Source of the DNA: Tardiphaga sp. | GTDB taxonomy: Bacteria > Pseudomonadota > Alphaproteobacteria > Rhizobiales > Xanthobacteraceae | Reading direction: 5' to 3' | Assembly (NCBI GenBank): GCA_014377915.1 | Contig: JACMOT010000585.1 | Coordinates: forward strand, 1-13,674 | Length of the DNA: 13,674 nt | Shown here: positions 1 through 6,492 of the stretch, piece after piece | Numbering within the stretch: position 1 is the stretch's first letter | How the letters are laid out: each line of letters starts with the position of its first letter | The notes under the pieces: model-generated | What the model was told of the DNA's origin: nothing | Seen by the model: the letters and a program-made list of their open reading frames with translations, nothing else | Databases searched by the model: none | Position numbers and translations under genes: made by a program

Positions 1-402
1 CGGCCCCGCCGGCCCCGCCGCCGCCGCGCGCGCGCGGGGCGATCCTTCCTGCCAGGGCAGCGTCGCCGGATCGGCCCTGCCGGTCCGGGCCGCCGGTTCC
101 TGACGCTGCGGCGACGGAACCGGCGGCAGTAATCCCGCGTCGTCATCTTCGTCCGGCGGCAATTGGAATTCACGCCTGGGGATAGGCGGCGCGGTCGCCG
201 CTTCGCCGGAACGGGGGCCCCATTTCTTCAGCTCGCGAAGCGCCAAGCCCATGCTGATCATGATCAGGCCAGTGCAGGCGCCGATCGTTCCAGTCAGAAT
301 AAGCGTGTTGCCGAAGCCGAATTCCTTAACCGGGATCCCGAAGACGATCGTTAGAAGGCCCGCAAGGATTACCAAGATCCCGGCAACCAGCAGCAAAGTC
401 AT
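1..402 (-). CDS. Partial small membrane protein with proline/alanine-rich tail (C-terminus cut by window edge)
   Basis: The reading frame is open from an ATG at 402 to the left edge, giving 134 codons and no stop, so the C-terminus is missing. A GGGAG ribosome-binding site lies 11 nt upstream of the ATG. Residues about 3-22 (MTLLLVAGILVILAGLLTIV at the start) and 32-56 form two hydrophobic segments, probably transmembrane helices joined by a short loop. After the LRELKKWG stretch near 56-63 the protein becomes hydrophilic and probably disordered. It has an acidic patch (DEDDD, 85-89) and then repeated Pro, Ala and Arg up to the edge. I recognise no catalytic motif and assign no function. The topology suggests an inner-membrane anchor with a long cytosolic or periplasmic tail. 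That it is a real gene is well supported by the start signal and coding pattern; its role is unknown. Confidence 0.75.
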   Translation of the reverse strand, partial: MTLLLVAGILVILAGLLTIVFGIPVKEFGFGNTLILTGTIGACTGLIMISMGLALRELKKWGPRSGEAATAPPIPRREFQLPPDEDDDAGLLPPVPSPQRQEPAARTGRADPATLPWQEGSPRARAAAAGPAGP

Positions 403-723
403 TGTATTATCAACTCCCACGGCGGCAGCTTCGCGCGCCTCGTCGTCCCAACCACCGTAACGTCTTAATCGACAAACGACAATTTACATTCACAACTTCC
501 GGTAAAGGTACTGGAGCGCCATACTTAACCGTTCTGGTTAGCATAATATGAATTTACATCCCTGGCGAGCATATCCGGGACATAAGCTTGTTGCTGCGTC
601 GCGTTTCAAGAATTTTGCCACAATTCTCAATTACTTGGTCGTAAAAGTGCGCTATATGGTAGCCGGGGAAGAGGCTCGAGAGCACTACGTTGAGCCGCTG
701 GGGACACCGGGTTATCAACCATC
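403..723. other. Divergent intergenic region, no gene seen
   Basis: This gap separates the minus-strand membrane protein from the plus-strand glycosyltransferase, so it should hold promoters for both. It is clearly richer in A+T than its surroundings. Two short perfect inverted repeats are visible: TAACC-N5-GGTTA at 526-540 and AGAATT-N7-AATTCT at 609-627. Both could be operator-like, but arms this short occur by chance. AATTTACAT occurs twice in direct orientation (481-489 and about 551-559). I could not place a convincing -35/-10 pair. A short open frame at 548-736 has no ribosome-binding site and overlaps the glycosyltransferase start, so I do not call it. Confidence 0.5.
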
Positions 724-2373
724 ATGTCATCGATAACGACTTCCGCCATCGTCCTGCCGCTGAGGCGGTCGGTGGAACGGACCTGCGACGACCTTGCTTT
801 GCTGACGCTCGTCGTGGTGAGCACCGTCGCCGGCTTTACCTTCCGCGATTACGGCCTTGGCTGGGACGACTATACCCACGCTGAATATGCCGACCTGTTG
901 TTGAAGATGTACGGCTCCGGATTCAAGGATCTCGGCGCGCTGTCCTTTGCCAATCTTTATATGTATGGCGGCGGCTTCGACATGGCCGCGGCGCTGCTGC
1001 ACAAAATCATACCTCTGGAACTGTTCGAAACCCGTCGCCTGCTCGGCGCCGTGGTGGGGGTGATCGGGCTAACGGTGACGTGGCGGCTCGGCCGTCGCGT
1101 CGGCGGCGCCGCCGGCGGCCTTGCCACGCTGCTGCTGCTGGCGCTGTGCCCGACCTTCTACGGCCACATGTTCATGAACCCGAAGGATGCGCCTTTTGCC
1201 GTATCCATGGTGATCCTGATGCTTGGCCTGGTACGGCTGGCGGAAGAATATCCGAAGCCGTCGCCGCGCACGATCCTGATTGTCGGTCTCGGCGCCGGCC
1301 TGGCGATCGGCTCGCGCATCCTCGCCGGCCTGGCGCTGATCTATGCGCTGATCGGCTTCGTGCCGCTGCTGCTCTGGGAACTGCGCAGCCAGGGTTGGCG
1401 CGAAGCCGCCCACCGCTTCGCCCATATGCTCTATGTGCTGCTGCCCGGCCTGGCCTTCGGCTATCTGGTGATGGGCCTGATCTGGCCCTGGTCGATCCTG
1501 GAGCCCACCAACCCGCTGCACGCGCTGACCTACTTCTCGGCGTTCTTCGAAAAGCCGTGGAAGGAAATGTTCGACGGCGCGATGATCTCGGTACCGGACA
1601 TGCCGTGGTCGTATCTGCCGACGCTGTTCGCGCTGCAACTTCCGGAAGTGCTGCTGTTCCTGACCCTGGGCGGCGTCGCGCTGACCATCCTGTCACTGTC
1701 GCGCAACGACGTGTCACCGCGCCGCAAGACCATCCTGCTGATGCTGACCTTCGCGGCGATGCTGCCGTTGCTGATCGCGATGGTGAAACGCCCGGCCTTG
1801 TATAATGGCATCCGGCATTTCATCTTCGTGATACCGCCGATGACGGTGCTGGCCGGCGCCGCGTTCGCCTGGGGCATGGACTGGCTGCGCGTCAACCATC
1901 GCGGCGCCCAGGCCGCGGCCGTCGCCGTGTTCACCTTCGGGCTCGCACTCCCGCTGGCGGAAATGATCCGGCTGCACCCCTACCAATACACCCATTTCAA
2001 CTACATCGCTGGCACGGTGCGTCAGGCCGACGCGCTGTATATGCTGGATTATTGGGGGCTCGCGCTGAAGCAGGCATCGGATGCGCTGAAAGAAGAGATT
2101 ACCGAGCGTCAGGAACATCCGCCGGCGGGGCGCAAGTGGAAGGTCGCCGTATGCGGTCCGCAACGACCGGCGCAGGTCGCGCTCGGCCCCGACTTCACCA
2201 TCGGCTGGGACAGCCACGCCGCCGATTTCGCGATGACGCTGGGGGAGTTCTACTGCAAGGGCCTGACCGCGCCGGTGATCGCCGAGATCAAGCGCGACGA
2301 CGTGGTGTTCGCCCGTGTCTACGACATCCGCGGCAGCAGCATCTCCAGCCTGCTGGCGATCCCGGCGCCGTAG
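724..2373 (+). CDS. GT-C membrane glycosyltransferase, GT39/PMT-like (549 aa)
   Basis: This is a multispanning inner-membrane protein that probably transfers a sugar from a polyprenyl-phosphate donor to an unknown acceptor on the periplasmic side. The N-terminal helix (about 24-39) is followed by GLGWDDYTHAEY (44-55). Its acidic pair D48/D49 sits where GT-C enzymes of the PMT/ArnT type carry the catalytic Asp in the first periplasmic loop. Other family signatures are MNPKDAPFA (151-159), YNGIRHFIF (360-368), HPYQYTHFNYIAG (418-430) and DYWG (442-445). About ten further hydrophobic segments lie between 105 and 415. Residues 450-549 form a hydrophilic C-terminal domain. The ATG at 724 is the first in frame, but its ribosome-binding site is weak, so the start is less certain than the family. 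The gene stands alone on the plus strand. The superfamily call is firm; donor and acceptor cannot be read from the sequence. Confidence 0.85.
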   Translation: MSSITTSAIVLPLRRSVERTCDDLALLTLVVVSTVAGFTFRDYGLGWDDYTHAEYADLLLKMYGSGFKDLGALSFANLYMYGGGFDMAAALLHKIIPLELFETRRLLGAVVGVIGLTVTWRLGRRVGGAAGGLATLLLLALCPTFYGHMFMNPKDAPFAVSMVILMLGLVRLAEEYPKPSPRTILIVGLGAGLAIGSRILAGLALIYALIGFVPLLLWELRSQGWREAAHRFAHMLYVLLPGLAFGYLVMGLIWPWSILEPTNPLHALTYFSAFFEKPWKEMFDGAMISVPDMPWSYLPTLFALQLPEVLLFLTLGGVALTILSLSRNDVSPRRKTILLMLTFAAMLPLLIAMVKRPALYNGIRHFIFVIPPMTVLAGAAFAWGMDWLRVNHRGAQAAAVAVFTFGLALPLAEMIRLHPYQYTHFNYIAGTVRQADALYMLDYWGLALKQASDALKEEITERQEHPPAGRKWKVAVCGPQRPAQVALGPDFTIGWDSHAADFAMTLGEFYCKGLTAPVIAEIKRDDVVFARVYDIRGSSISSLLAIPAP

Positions 2374-2406
2374 GGCGGCGGCGACGCCCGTGAGCGACAG
2401 AACGGA

Positions 2407-2435
2407 TTGCTATAGCTCATTTTAATAGATATTAT
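2407..2435 (+). promoter_or_regulatory. Candidate sigma-70-type promoter for the Fic gene
   Basis: TTGCTA at 2407-2412 and TATTAT at 2430-2435 are separated by exactly 17 nt. The -10 matches the consensus at five of six positions and the -35 at four of six. Transcription would begin near 2442, giving a leader of about 21 nt that contains the AAAGG ribosome-binding site at 2445-2449. The -35 overlaps the first copy of the 11-bp palindromic element and the -10 touches the second. This arrangement is what would be expected of repression by a bound protein. The promoter is inferred from sequence match only. Confidence 0.5.
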
Positions 2436-2464
2436 GAGCTATAGAAAGGCGTTCTATAGCTCAT
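2410..2464. repeat. Three-copy 11-bp operator-like repeat over the Fic promoter and start codon
   Basis: CTATAGCTCAT occurs at 2410-2420, in inverted form (ATGAGCTATAG) at 2434-2444, and again in direct form at 2454-2464, where its last two bases are the first two of the Fic ATG. All three copies are identical. Copies one and two form an inverted repeat with a 13-nt spacer. Copies two and three extend to a perfect 13-bp inverted repeat (2434-2446 and 2452-2464) with a 5-nt spacer. Start-to-start distances are 24 and 20 bp. Because the downstream protein ends in a winged-helix-like domain, autoregulation is the simplest reading. If transcription starts near 2442, most of copy two is not in the mRNA, which favours DNA binding over an RNA switch. 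Confidence 0.8.
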
Positions 2465-3566
2465 GAAATGGAACTGGGAACAGCCGGACTGGCCGGACTT
2501 TGTCTACGATCCGGCAGCGTTGCAGCCGCTGGAACGTGAGTTCCTGCTGCGATCCGGCGAGTTCATCGGCGCGTTCCGGCATATCGGTGCGGACCAGCAG
2601 GACATCCTGCGGATCGAGCTGATCGGCGACGAAGCCCTCAAGACCTCCGAAATCGAAGGCGAAATCCTCAACCGCGACAGCGTGCAGTCCTCGCTGCGCC
2701 ATCAATTCGGGCTGGGCGCCGCCAGACCCGACATTCCGGCAGCCGAGCGCGGTATCGCCGAGATGATGGTGGACCTGTATCGCGGCTTCGCCGCCCCGCT
2801 CGGCCACCAGACATTGTTTGCATGGCATCGCATGCTGCTCGCGGGCGATCGGACGATCCAGGTGATTGGCGGCTATCGGACCCACGCCGATCCGATGCAG
2901 GTCGTATCCGGCCCGATCCAGCAGCGCAGCGTGCATTTCGAGGCGCCGCCCTCGGCGCGCGTGACCGGGGAAATGACGCATTTCATCGACTGGTTCAACC
3001 GCACTGCGCCCGACGGAACACAGCCGCTGCCCGCGCTGACGCGGGCCTCGATGGCGCATTTGTATTTCGTGTGCATTCATCCGTTCGAGGACGGCAACGG
3101 CCGCATCGGTCGCGCCATCGCCGAAAAATCACTGGCGCAGAATATCGGGCAGCCCAGCCTGATCGCGCTGGCCTATACGATCGAGCGCAAGCGAAAGAAC
3201 TATTATGCCGCGCTCGAGCACGATAACAAGGATCTGGAGATCAACGGCTGGCTGAATTACTTCGCCGGCACCATCCTGCGGGCGCAAATCACCACCATCG
3301 GCCGCGTCGATTTCTACGTCGCCAAGGCCAGGTTCTATGAACGACACCGCGACCAGCTCAACGCCCGGCAAAGCAAGGTCATCGAGCGCCTGTTTCGGGA
3401 GGGAGTGGATGGCTTCAAGGGCGGCCTGAGCGCCGACAACTACATCACCATCACCGATACGTCGCGCGCGACAGCGACGCGGGATCTGCGGGACCTGGTC
3501 GAGCAAGGCGCTCTCAGCAAGACCGGCGAGTTGCGTCACACGCGCTACCGTCTCAAGCTGTGCTGA
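2463..3566 (+). CDS. Fic family protein, DUF4172-type, with C-terminal winged helix (367 aa)
   Basis: Fic proteins usually transfer AMP (sometimes another nucleotide or phosphate group) onto a hydroxyl of a target protein. The complete core motif HPFEDGNGRIGR is at residues 206-217, with H206 as catalytic base, so the enzyme looks active. An (S/T)xxxE(G/N) inhibitory helix, T61-S62-E63-I64-E65-G66, lies N-terminal to the core. This is the arrangement in which inhibitor and Fic domain share one chain and E65 would block ATP positioning. The likely target-docking flap is GGYRTHADPMQVVSG (136-150). The N-terminal segment (MKWNWEQPDWPDFVYD) is typical of DUF4172-containing Fic proteins. Residues about 298-365 resemble a winged helix-turn-helix (RATATRDLRDLVEQG). 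The start ATG overlaps the third operator copy and AAAGG lies 13 nt upstream. There is no antitoxin-sized neighbour. The target protein is unknown. Confidence 0.92.
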   Translation: MKWNWEQPDWPDFVYDPAALQPLEREFLLRSGEFIGAFRHIGADQQDILRIELIGDEALKTSEIEGEILNRDSVQSSLRHQFGLGAARPDIPAAERGIAEMMVDLYRGFAAPLGHQTLFAWHRMLLAGDRTIQVIGGYRTHADPMQVVSGPIQQRSVHFEAPPSARVTGEMTHFIDWFNRTAPDGTQPLPALTRASMAHLYFVCIHPFEDGNGRIGRAIAEKSLAQNIGQPSLIALAYTIERKRKNYYAALEHDNKDLEINGWLNYFAGTILRAQITTIGRVDFYVAKARFYERHRDQLNARQSKVIERLFREGVDGFKGGLSADNYITITDTSRATATRDLRDLVEQGALSKTGELRHTRYRLKLC

Positions 3567-3700
3567 GCGCCGGCAGGTAGCGACGGCCGCCTCCGACGCC
3601 GGAAAGCATGACTGCCGCGCAAATACCCCCGCTTGCTAGCCGCCCAGGCACCGGACTAGGCTTGCCTCTAATCATGATAAACAATGAATGGGAGAACCAG

Positions 3701-4480
3701 ATGTCGCCAGCCGAAGCCCACCTCAAGGAAGTGCCGTCCACCATGGCCGAGGCCGAATGGGAGCAGCGCGTCAATCTGGCCGCCGCCTATCGTCTGGTGG
3801 CCTATTACGGCTGGGACGATCTGGTGGACACCCACATCTCCGCCCGCGTCCCCGGCCCCGAGCATCACTTCCTGATCAACCCCTACGGGCTGATGTTCGA
3901 CGAAATCACCGCCTCCAGCCTGGTCAAGGTCGACCTGCATGGCAACCAGCTCAGCGAGAGCGACTACAGCATCAATCCGGCCGGCTTCACCATCCATTCG
4001 GCGATCCACGAAGTGCGCGAGGAAGCCGACTGCGTGATGCATCCGCACACCCCGGACGGCACCGCCGTGGCCTCGTGCCTGGAGGGCCTGCAGCCGCTGA
4101 ACCAGACCGCGCAGCTTGTCACCCACGATCTGGCCTATCATGATTATGAGGGCATCGCGCTGGACCATGACGAGCGCCCGCGGCTGCAGAAGGACATCGG
4201 CGACCACAACTTCATGCTGCTGCGCAACCACGGCACGCTGACGGTCGGCCGTTCCGTCGCCTCGGCCTTCGAGCGCATGTTCCATCTCGAACGCGCCTGC
4301 ACCATGCAGGTGCGCACCCGCATGCTCGGCCCGGTCGCCTACCCGGTCGACCAGGCGGTGATCGACAAGAACACCCAGGTGGTGTCGAACCCCGACCGCG
4401 CCGAACTGCGCTCGACCCGGCTGGTCTGGCCGCCGCTGCTGCGCAAACTCGACCGCCTCGACCCCTCTTACAAGAACTGA
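3701..4480 (+). CDS. Class II aldolase/adducin family protein (259 aa)
   Basis: The protein has the class II aldolase fold used by zinc-dependent fuculose/rhamnulose aldolases, ribulose-5-phosphate epimerases and the adducin head. The zinc-binding histidines are present: H114 and H116 in VMHPHTPDG and H177 in LLRNHGTLTVG. They align with H92, H94 and H155 of FucA. The position of the FucA catalytic Glu73 (SSEWRFH) is Gly95 here (NPAGFTIH), so classic aldol cleavage through that residue is doubtful. A metal-dependent lyase, epimerase or decarboxylase-like role, or a non-catalytic one, is possible. I chose ATG 3701 because GGGAG lies 6 nt upstream and the length then fits the family. An in-frame ATG at 3608 has no such site. 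No signal peptide or membrane segment is seen, so it is cytosolic. A strong terminator follows. No sugar-pathway partners lie nearby, so the substrate is unknown. Confidence 0.9.
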   Translation: MSPAEAHLKEVPSTMAEAEWEQRVNLAAAYRLVAYYGWDDLVDTHISARVPGPEHHFLINPYGLMFDEITASSLVKVDLHGNQLSESDYSINPAGFTIHSAIHEVREEADCVMHPHTPDGTAVASCLEGLQPLNQTAQLVTHDLAYHDYEGIALDHDERPRLQKDIGDHNFMLLRNHGTLTVGRSVASAFERMFHLERACTMQVRTRMLGPVAYPVDQAVIDKNTQVVSNPDRAELRSTRLVWPPLLRKLDRLDPSYKN

Positions 4481-4495
4481 GATTCTTGCTATAGT
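4468..4495 (+). promoter_or_regulatory. Weak candidate promoter at the 3' end of the aldolase gene
   Basis: TTACAA (4468-4473) and TATAGT (4490-4495) are 16 nt apart, and the -10 matches the consensus at five of six positions. Transcription would start near 4502, about 20 nt before the hairpin terminator, giving an RNA of roughly 55 nt. It may equally be a chance match in the AT-richer tail of the gene. Confidence 0.2.
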
Positions 4496-4522
4496 GAGGT
4501 CACACAACCTCTGCACTGAATC

Positions 4523-4560
4523 AAAACGCCGTCCAATTCCGGACGGCGTTTTCATGTTTT
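4523..4560. terminator. Strong Rho-independent terminator, probably bidirectional
   Basis: A perfect 12-bp stem is formed by AAAACGCCGTCC (4523-4534) and GGACGGCGTTTT (4541-4552) around a 6-nt AATTCC loop. On the plus strand the stem is followed by TTTTCATGTTTT. On the minus strand the other arm also ends in TTTT. It lies between the convergent ends of the aldolase gene (4480) and the small minus-strand gene (4625), so one hairpin probably stops both. A smaller hairpin, GAGGT-cacaca-ACCTC, lies just upstream at 4496-4511. Confidence 0.9.
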
Positions 4561-4624
4561 GGGATGTGATTGCATCGCGCGCCCGCATCACAGGATGTCG
4601 CACTGCTCTGCCAACTGGCGCCGC

Positions 4625-4840
4625 TTACGGGCGCATGAACATGAAGTCGGTCTCGGGATCGCAATTGTCGGCGACAAAGCGGAGCTCCGATTGCACGTCG
4701 GATACCGGCCGGGTTCCGAGATAGGTGCCGACCACCAGACCCAGCAAGGACCGGCAGACACTATCGGGATCGGCCCCGCTCGCATGAGCTTCGGCGATCG
4801 CCGCCGAAAAATGGCGTTTGGCGATTTCTGTTGCGGACAT
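4625..4840 (-). CDS. Small conserved-looking hypothetical protein (71 aa)
   Basis: The gene reads from an ATG at 4838-4840 to a TAA at 4625-4627. GGGAGG lies only 5 nt upstream of this ATG, a near-ideal ribosome-binding site. An in-frame start at 4888 is therefore rejected, because it would add 16 poorly structured residues. The 71-residue product is soluble and probably helical: an N-terminal amphipathic helix (ATEIAKRHFSAAIAEAHASG), a more hydrophobic central helix (VCRSLLGLVVGTYLG) and an acidic, aromatic end (CDPETDFMFMRP). I see no known motif, no signal peptide and no metal-binding cluster; there are two cysteines. The strong start signal and the shared terminator support a real gene. 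Function is unknown. Confidence 0.75.
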   Translation of the reverse strand: MSATEIAKRHFSAAIAEAHASGADPDSVCRSLLGLVVGTYLGTRPVSDVQSELRFVADNCDPETDFMFMRP

Positions 4841-4925
4841 CGAAGCCTCCCTTTTTGTGGTTCTGTCAGGAAGGCGCGGCGTAGCCATTGATGTGCGTCA
4901 AGCAGGAAGCCGGTGTGGTGTTGTC

Positions 4926-5037
4926 ATTCCGGGGCGGAAGCGGCGATAGCCGCCACCGAACCCGGAATCCCGCAATGATTGCGCGCTGAACAGTTCGGAA
5001 TTCCGGATTCGCTCGGGCTGCGCACTCGCGCCCCGGA
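4926..5037. repeat. REP-like palindromic intergenic element, Bradyrhizobium-type, degenerate
   Basis: The element is bounded by the 9-bp inverted repeat TCCGGGGCG (4928-4936) and CGCCCCGGA (5029-5037). A nested inverted repeat ATTCCGGG (4926-4933) / CCCGGAAT (4961-4968) encloses a small GCGGC-gata-GCCGC stem (4940-4953). Further fragments such as AATTCCGGATTCG lie in the second half. TCATTCCGGGGCG at one end and CGCCCCGGA at the other are recognisable hallmarks of short repeats scattered between genes in Bradyrhizobium and Rhodopseudomonas genomes. It follows the 3' end of the M20 gene (5057) and may act as an mRNA 3' stabiliser or weak terminator. It encodes nothing. The assignment rests on remembered family pattern and on the internal symmetry. 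Confidence 0.75.
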
Positions 5038-5056
5038 GTTACCAGGGCTGGAGCTA

Positions 5057-6463
5057 TTACTTCGGCGCGTTGGCAAAAGCCGCCAGGATTCGCGCCCAGG
5101 AGCGGATGCCCTTCTGGAAGCTCTTCAGATCATATTTTTCATTCGGCGAATGGATGTTGTCGTCATCGAGCCCGAAGCCGACCATCACGGTGTCGAGGCC
5201 GAGCGTGCGCTTGAAATCGGCCACGATCGGGATCGAGGCACCGGAAGCGATCAGCAACGCCTCCTTGCCCCACTCGTCGGTCAGGGCGGCCCTGGCGGCG
5301 GCGAGCGGCTTCATGTTCCAGTCGAGCGCAATCGCCGGCGCGTTGGAATGATCGAGGAATTGCGCCGTGCAGTCGCCTGGCAGACGCGCAGTGACATAGG
5401 CGCGAAAGGCGTCGCGGATGCGGCCGGGGTCCTGGCCCTCGACGATGCGAAACGAGACCTTGGCCGAAGCATGCGAAGCGATCACCGTCTTGGAGCCCTC
5501 GCCGGTGTAGCCGCCGAAAATGCCGTTAATGTCGCAGGTCGGTCGCGACGAGATCTGCTCGATCAGCGCACGGTCGTTTTCGCCGGCCGGAATCGACAAC
5601 CCGATCGGCTTCAGAAAGGTCTCGGCGGTGAGGCCGAGCTTGTTCCACTGCGCCAGAATGTCGGGCGGCAGGTCCTTCACGCCGTCATAGAAGCCGGGAA
5701 TGGTGATGCGGCCATGGTCGTCATGCAGGCCGCCAAGAATTTTCGTCAGCACCCGGATCGGATTTTGCGCGCCGCCGCCATAGATGCCGGAATGCAGATC
5801 GCGGTTGGCGGCGGTGATCTTCACTTCCTCATAGACCAGGCCACGCAGCGCGGTGGTGATCGCCGGGGTGTCGGAATCCCACATCCCGGTGTCGCAGACC
5901 ACCGCGAAGTCGGCGGCGAGGTCGGCCTTGTTGGCCTCGAGGAAGGCGACAAAATTCTTCGAACCGACCTCCTCCTCGCCCTCGATGCAGATGGTGAGGT
6001 CGATCGGCAGCGAACCGGTGACCTTGACCCAGGCGCGGCAGGCCTCGACGAAGGTCGAGAGCTGACCCTTGTCGTCCTGCGCGCCGCGCGCCACGATGAT
6101 GTCGCGGCCATCCGCGTGCTTGGTGACGACCGGCTCAAAGGGCGGGCGCGTCCATAGCTCCAGCGGATCGACCGGCTGCACGTCGTAATGGCCGTAGAAC
6201 AGCACATGCGGACGCTTTCCGGTGTTGCCACGGGCGGTGGCGACGATCGCCGGGTGTCCGGCGGTCGGCCGCACCTCGGTATCGAAGCCGAGCGTCGCGA
6301 TGTCCGCCGCCAGATGCGCCGCGGCCTTCTGGCAGTCGTCCGCGAAGGCCGGATCGGCGGAGATCGACTTGATCCGCAGCAGCGCAAACAGCCGTTCCAG
6401 CGCGTGGTCGAACTCCGCGTCGATGTGATCGAGAACCGGCTGGAGCTGCGAGGTACTGGACAT
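5057..6463 (-). CDS. M20 family dipeptidase/metallopeptidase (468 aa)
   Basis: This is a cytosolic di-zinc hydrolase of the M20 (carnosinase-like) family, likely to remove the C-terminal residue from dipeptides or to act on N-acyl amino acids. Motifs in order are GHYDVQPVD (H92 as first metal ligand), GAQDDKGQ (D130 bridging both metals), EGEEEVGS (E164 as general base, E165 as ligand), CDTGMW (D191 as ligand) and NIHSPNE (H438 as ligand). The lid/dimerisation motif DLHSGIYGG contains H224. All catalytic residues are present and the length is normal. AAGGA lies 8 nt upstream of the ATG at 6463. The gene starts 29 nt after the end of the GT87 gene on the same strand, so it is probably the last gene of a three-gene operon. 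A functional link to glycosylation is not obvious. Family is sure; exact substrate is not. Confidence 0.93.
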   Translation of the reverse strand: MSSTSQLQPVLDHIDAEFDHALERLFALLRIKSISADPAFADDCQKAAAHLAADIATLGFDTEVRPTAGHPAIVATARGNTGKRPHVLFYGHYDVQPVDPLELWTRPPFEPVVTKHADGRDIIVARGAQDDKGQLSTFVEACRAWVKVTGSLPIDLTICIEGEEEVGSKNFVAFLEANKADLAADFAVVCDTGMWDSDTPAITTALRGLVYEEVKITAANRDLHSGIYGGGAQNPIRVLTKILGGLHDDHGRITIPGFYDGVKDLPPDILAQWNKLGLTAETFLKPIGLSIPAGENDRALIEQISSRPTCDINGIFGGYTGEGSKTVIASHASAKVSFRIVEGQDPGRIRDAFRAYVTARLPGDCTAQFLDHSNAPAIALDWNMKPLAAARAALTDEWGKEALLIASGASIPIVADFKRTLGLDTVMVGFGLDDDNIHSPNEKYDLKSFQKGIRSWARILAAFANAPK

Positions 6464-6492
6464 GCGCGAAATCCTTGAGCGAGAGAGTCTGT

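Noticed and set aside
548..736. 62-residue plus-strand open frame before the first glycosyltransferase
   Set aside because: It overlaps the glycosyltransferase start in another frame, has no ribosome-binding site and no coding-like pattern.
1069..1638. Long minus-strand frames inside the first glycosyltransferase
   Set aside because: They have low-complexity Arg/Gln-rich translations and no start signal; the plus-strand frame has family motifs along its full length.
2373..2389. GGGCG-N7-CGCCC hairpin after the first glycosyltransferase as a terminator
   Set aside because: The stem is only 5 bp and no T-run follows.
2434..2464. RNA switch model in which copy two of the repeat pairs with copy one or copy three
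   Set aside because: The best promoter match puts the transcript start near 2442, so copy one and most of copy two would not be transcribed. A DNA operator is simpler, though an upstream promoter would revive the idea.
3608..3700. Upstream in-frame ATG extending the aldolase-like protein by 31 residues
   Set aside because: The ATG at 3701 has GGGAG at ideal distance, and the extra residues match nothing expected in the family.
4979..6157. 392-residue plus-strand open frame
   Set aside because: It is the antisense shadow of the M20 dipeptidase, which has every catalytic motif and a good start. The shadow protein is an Arg/Gly/Asp-rich sequence with no recognisable domain.
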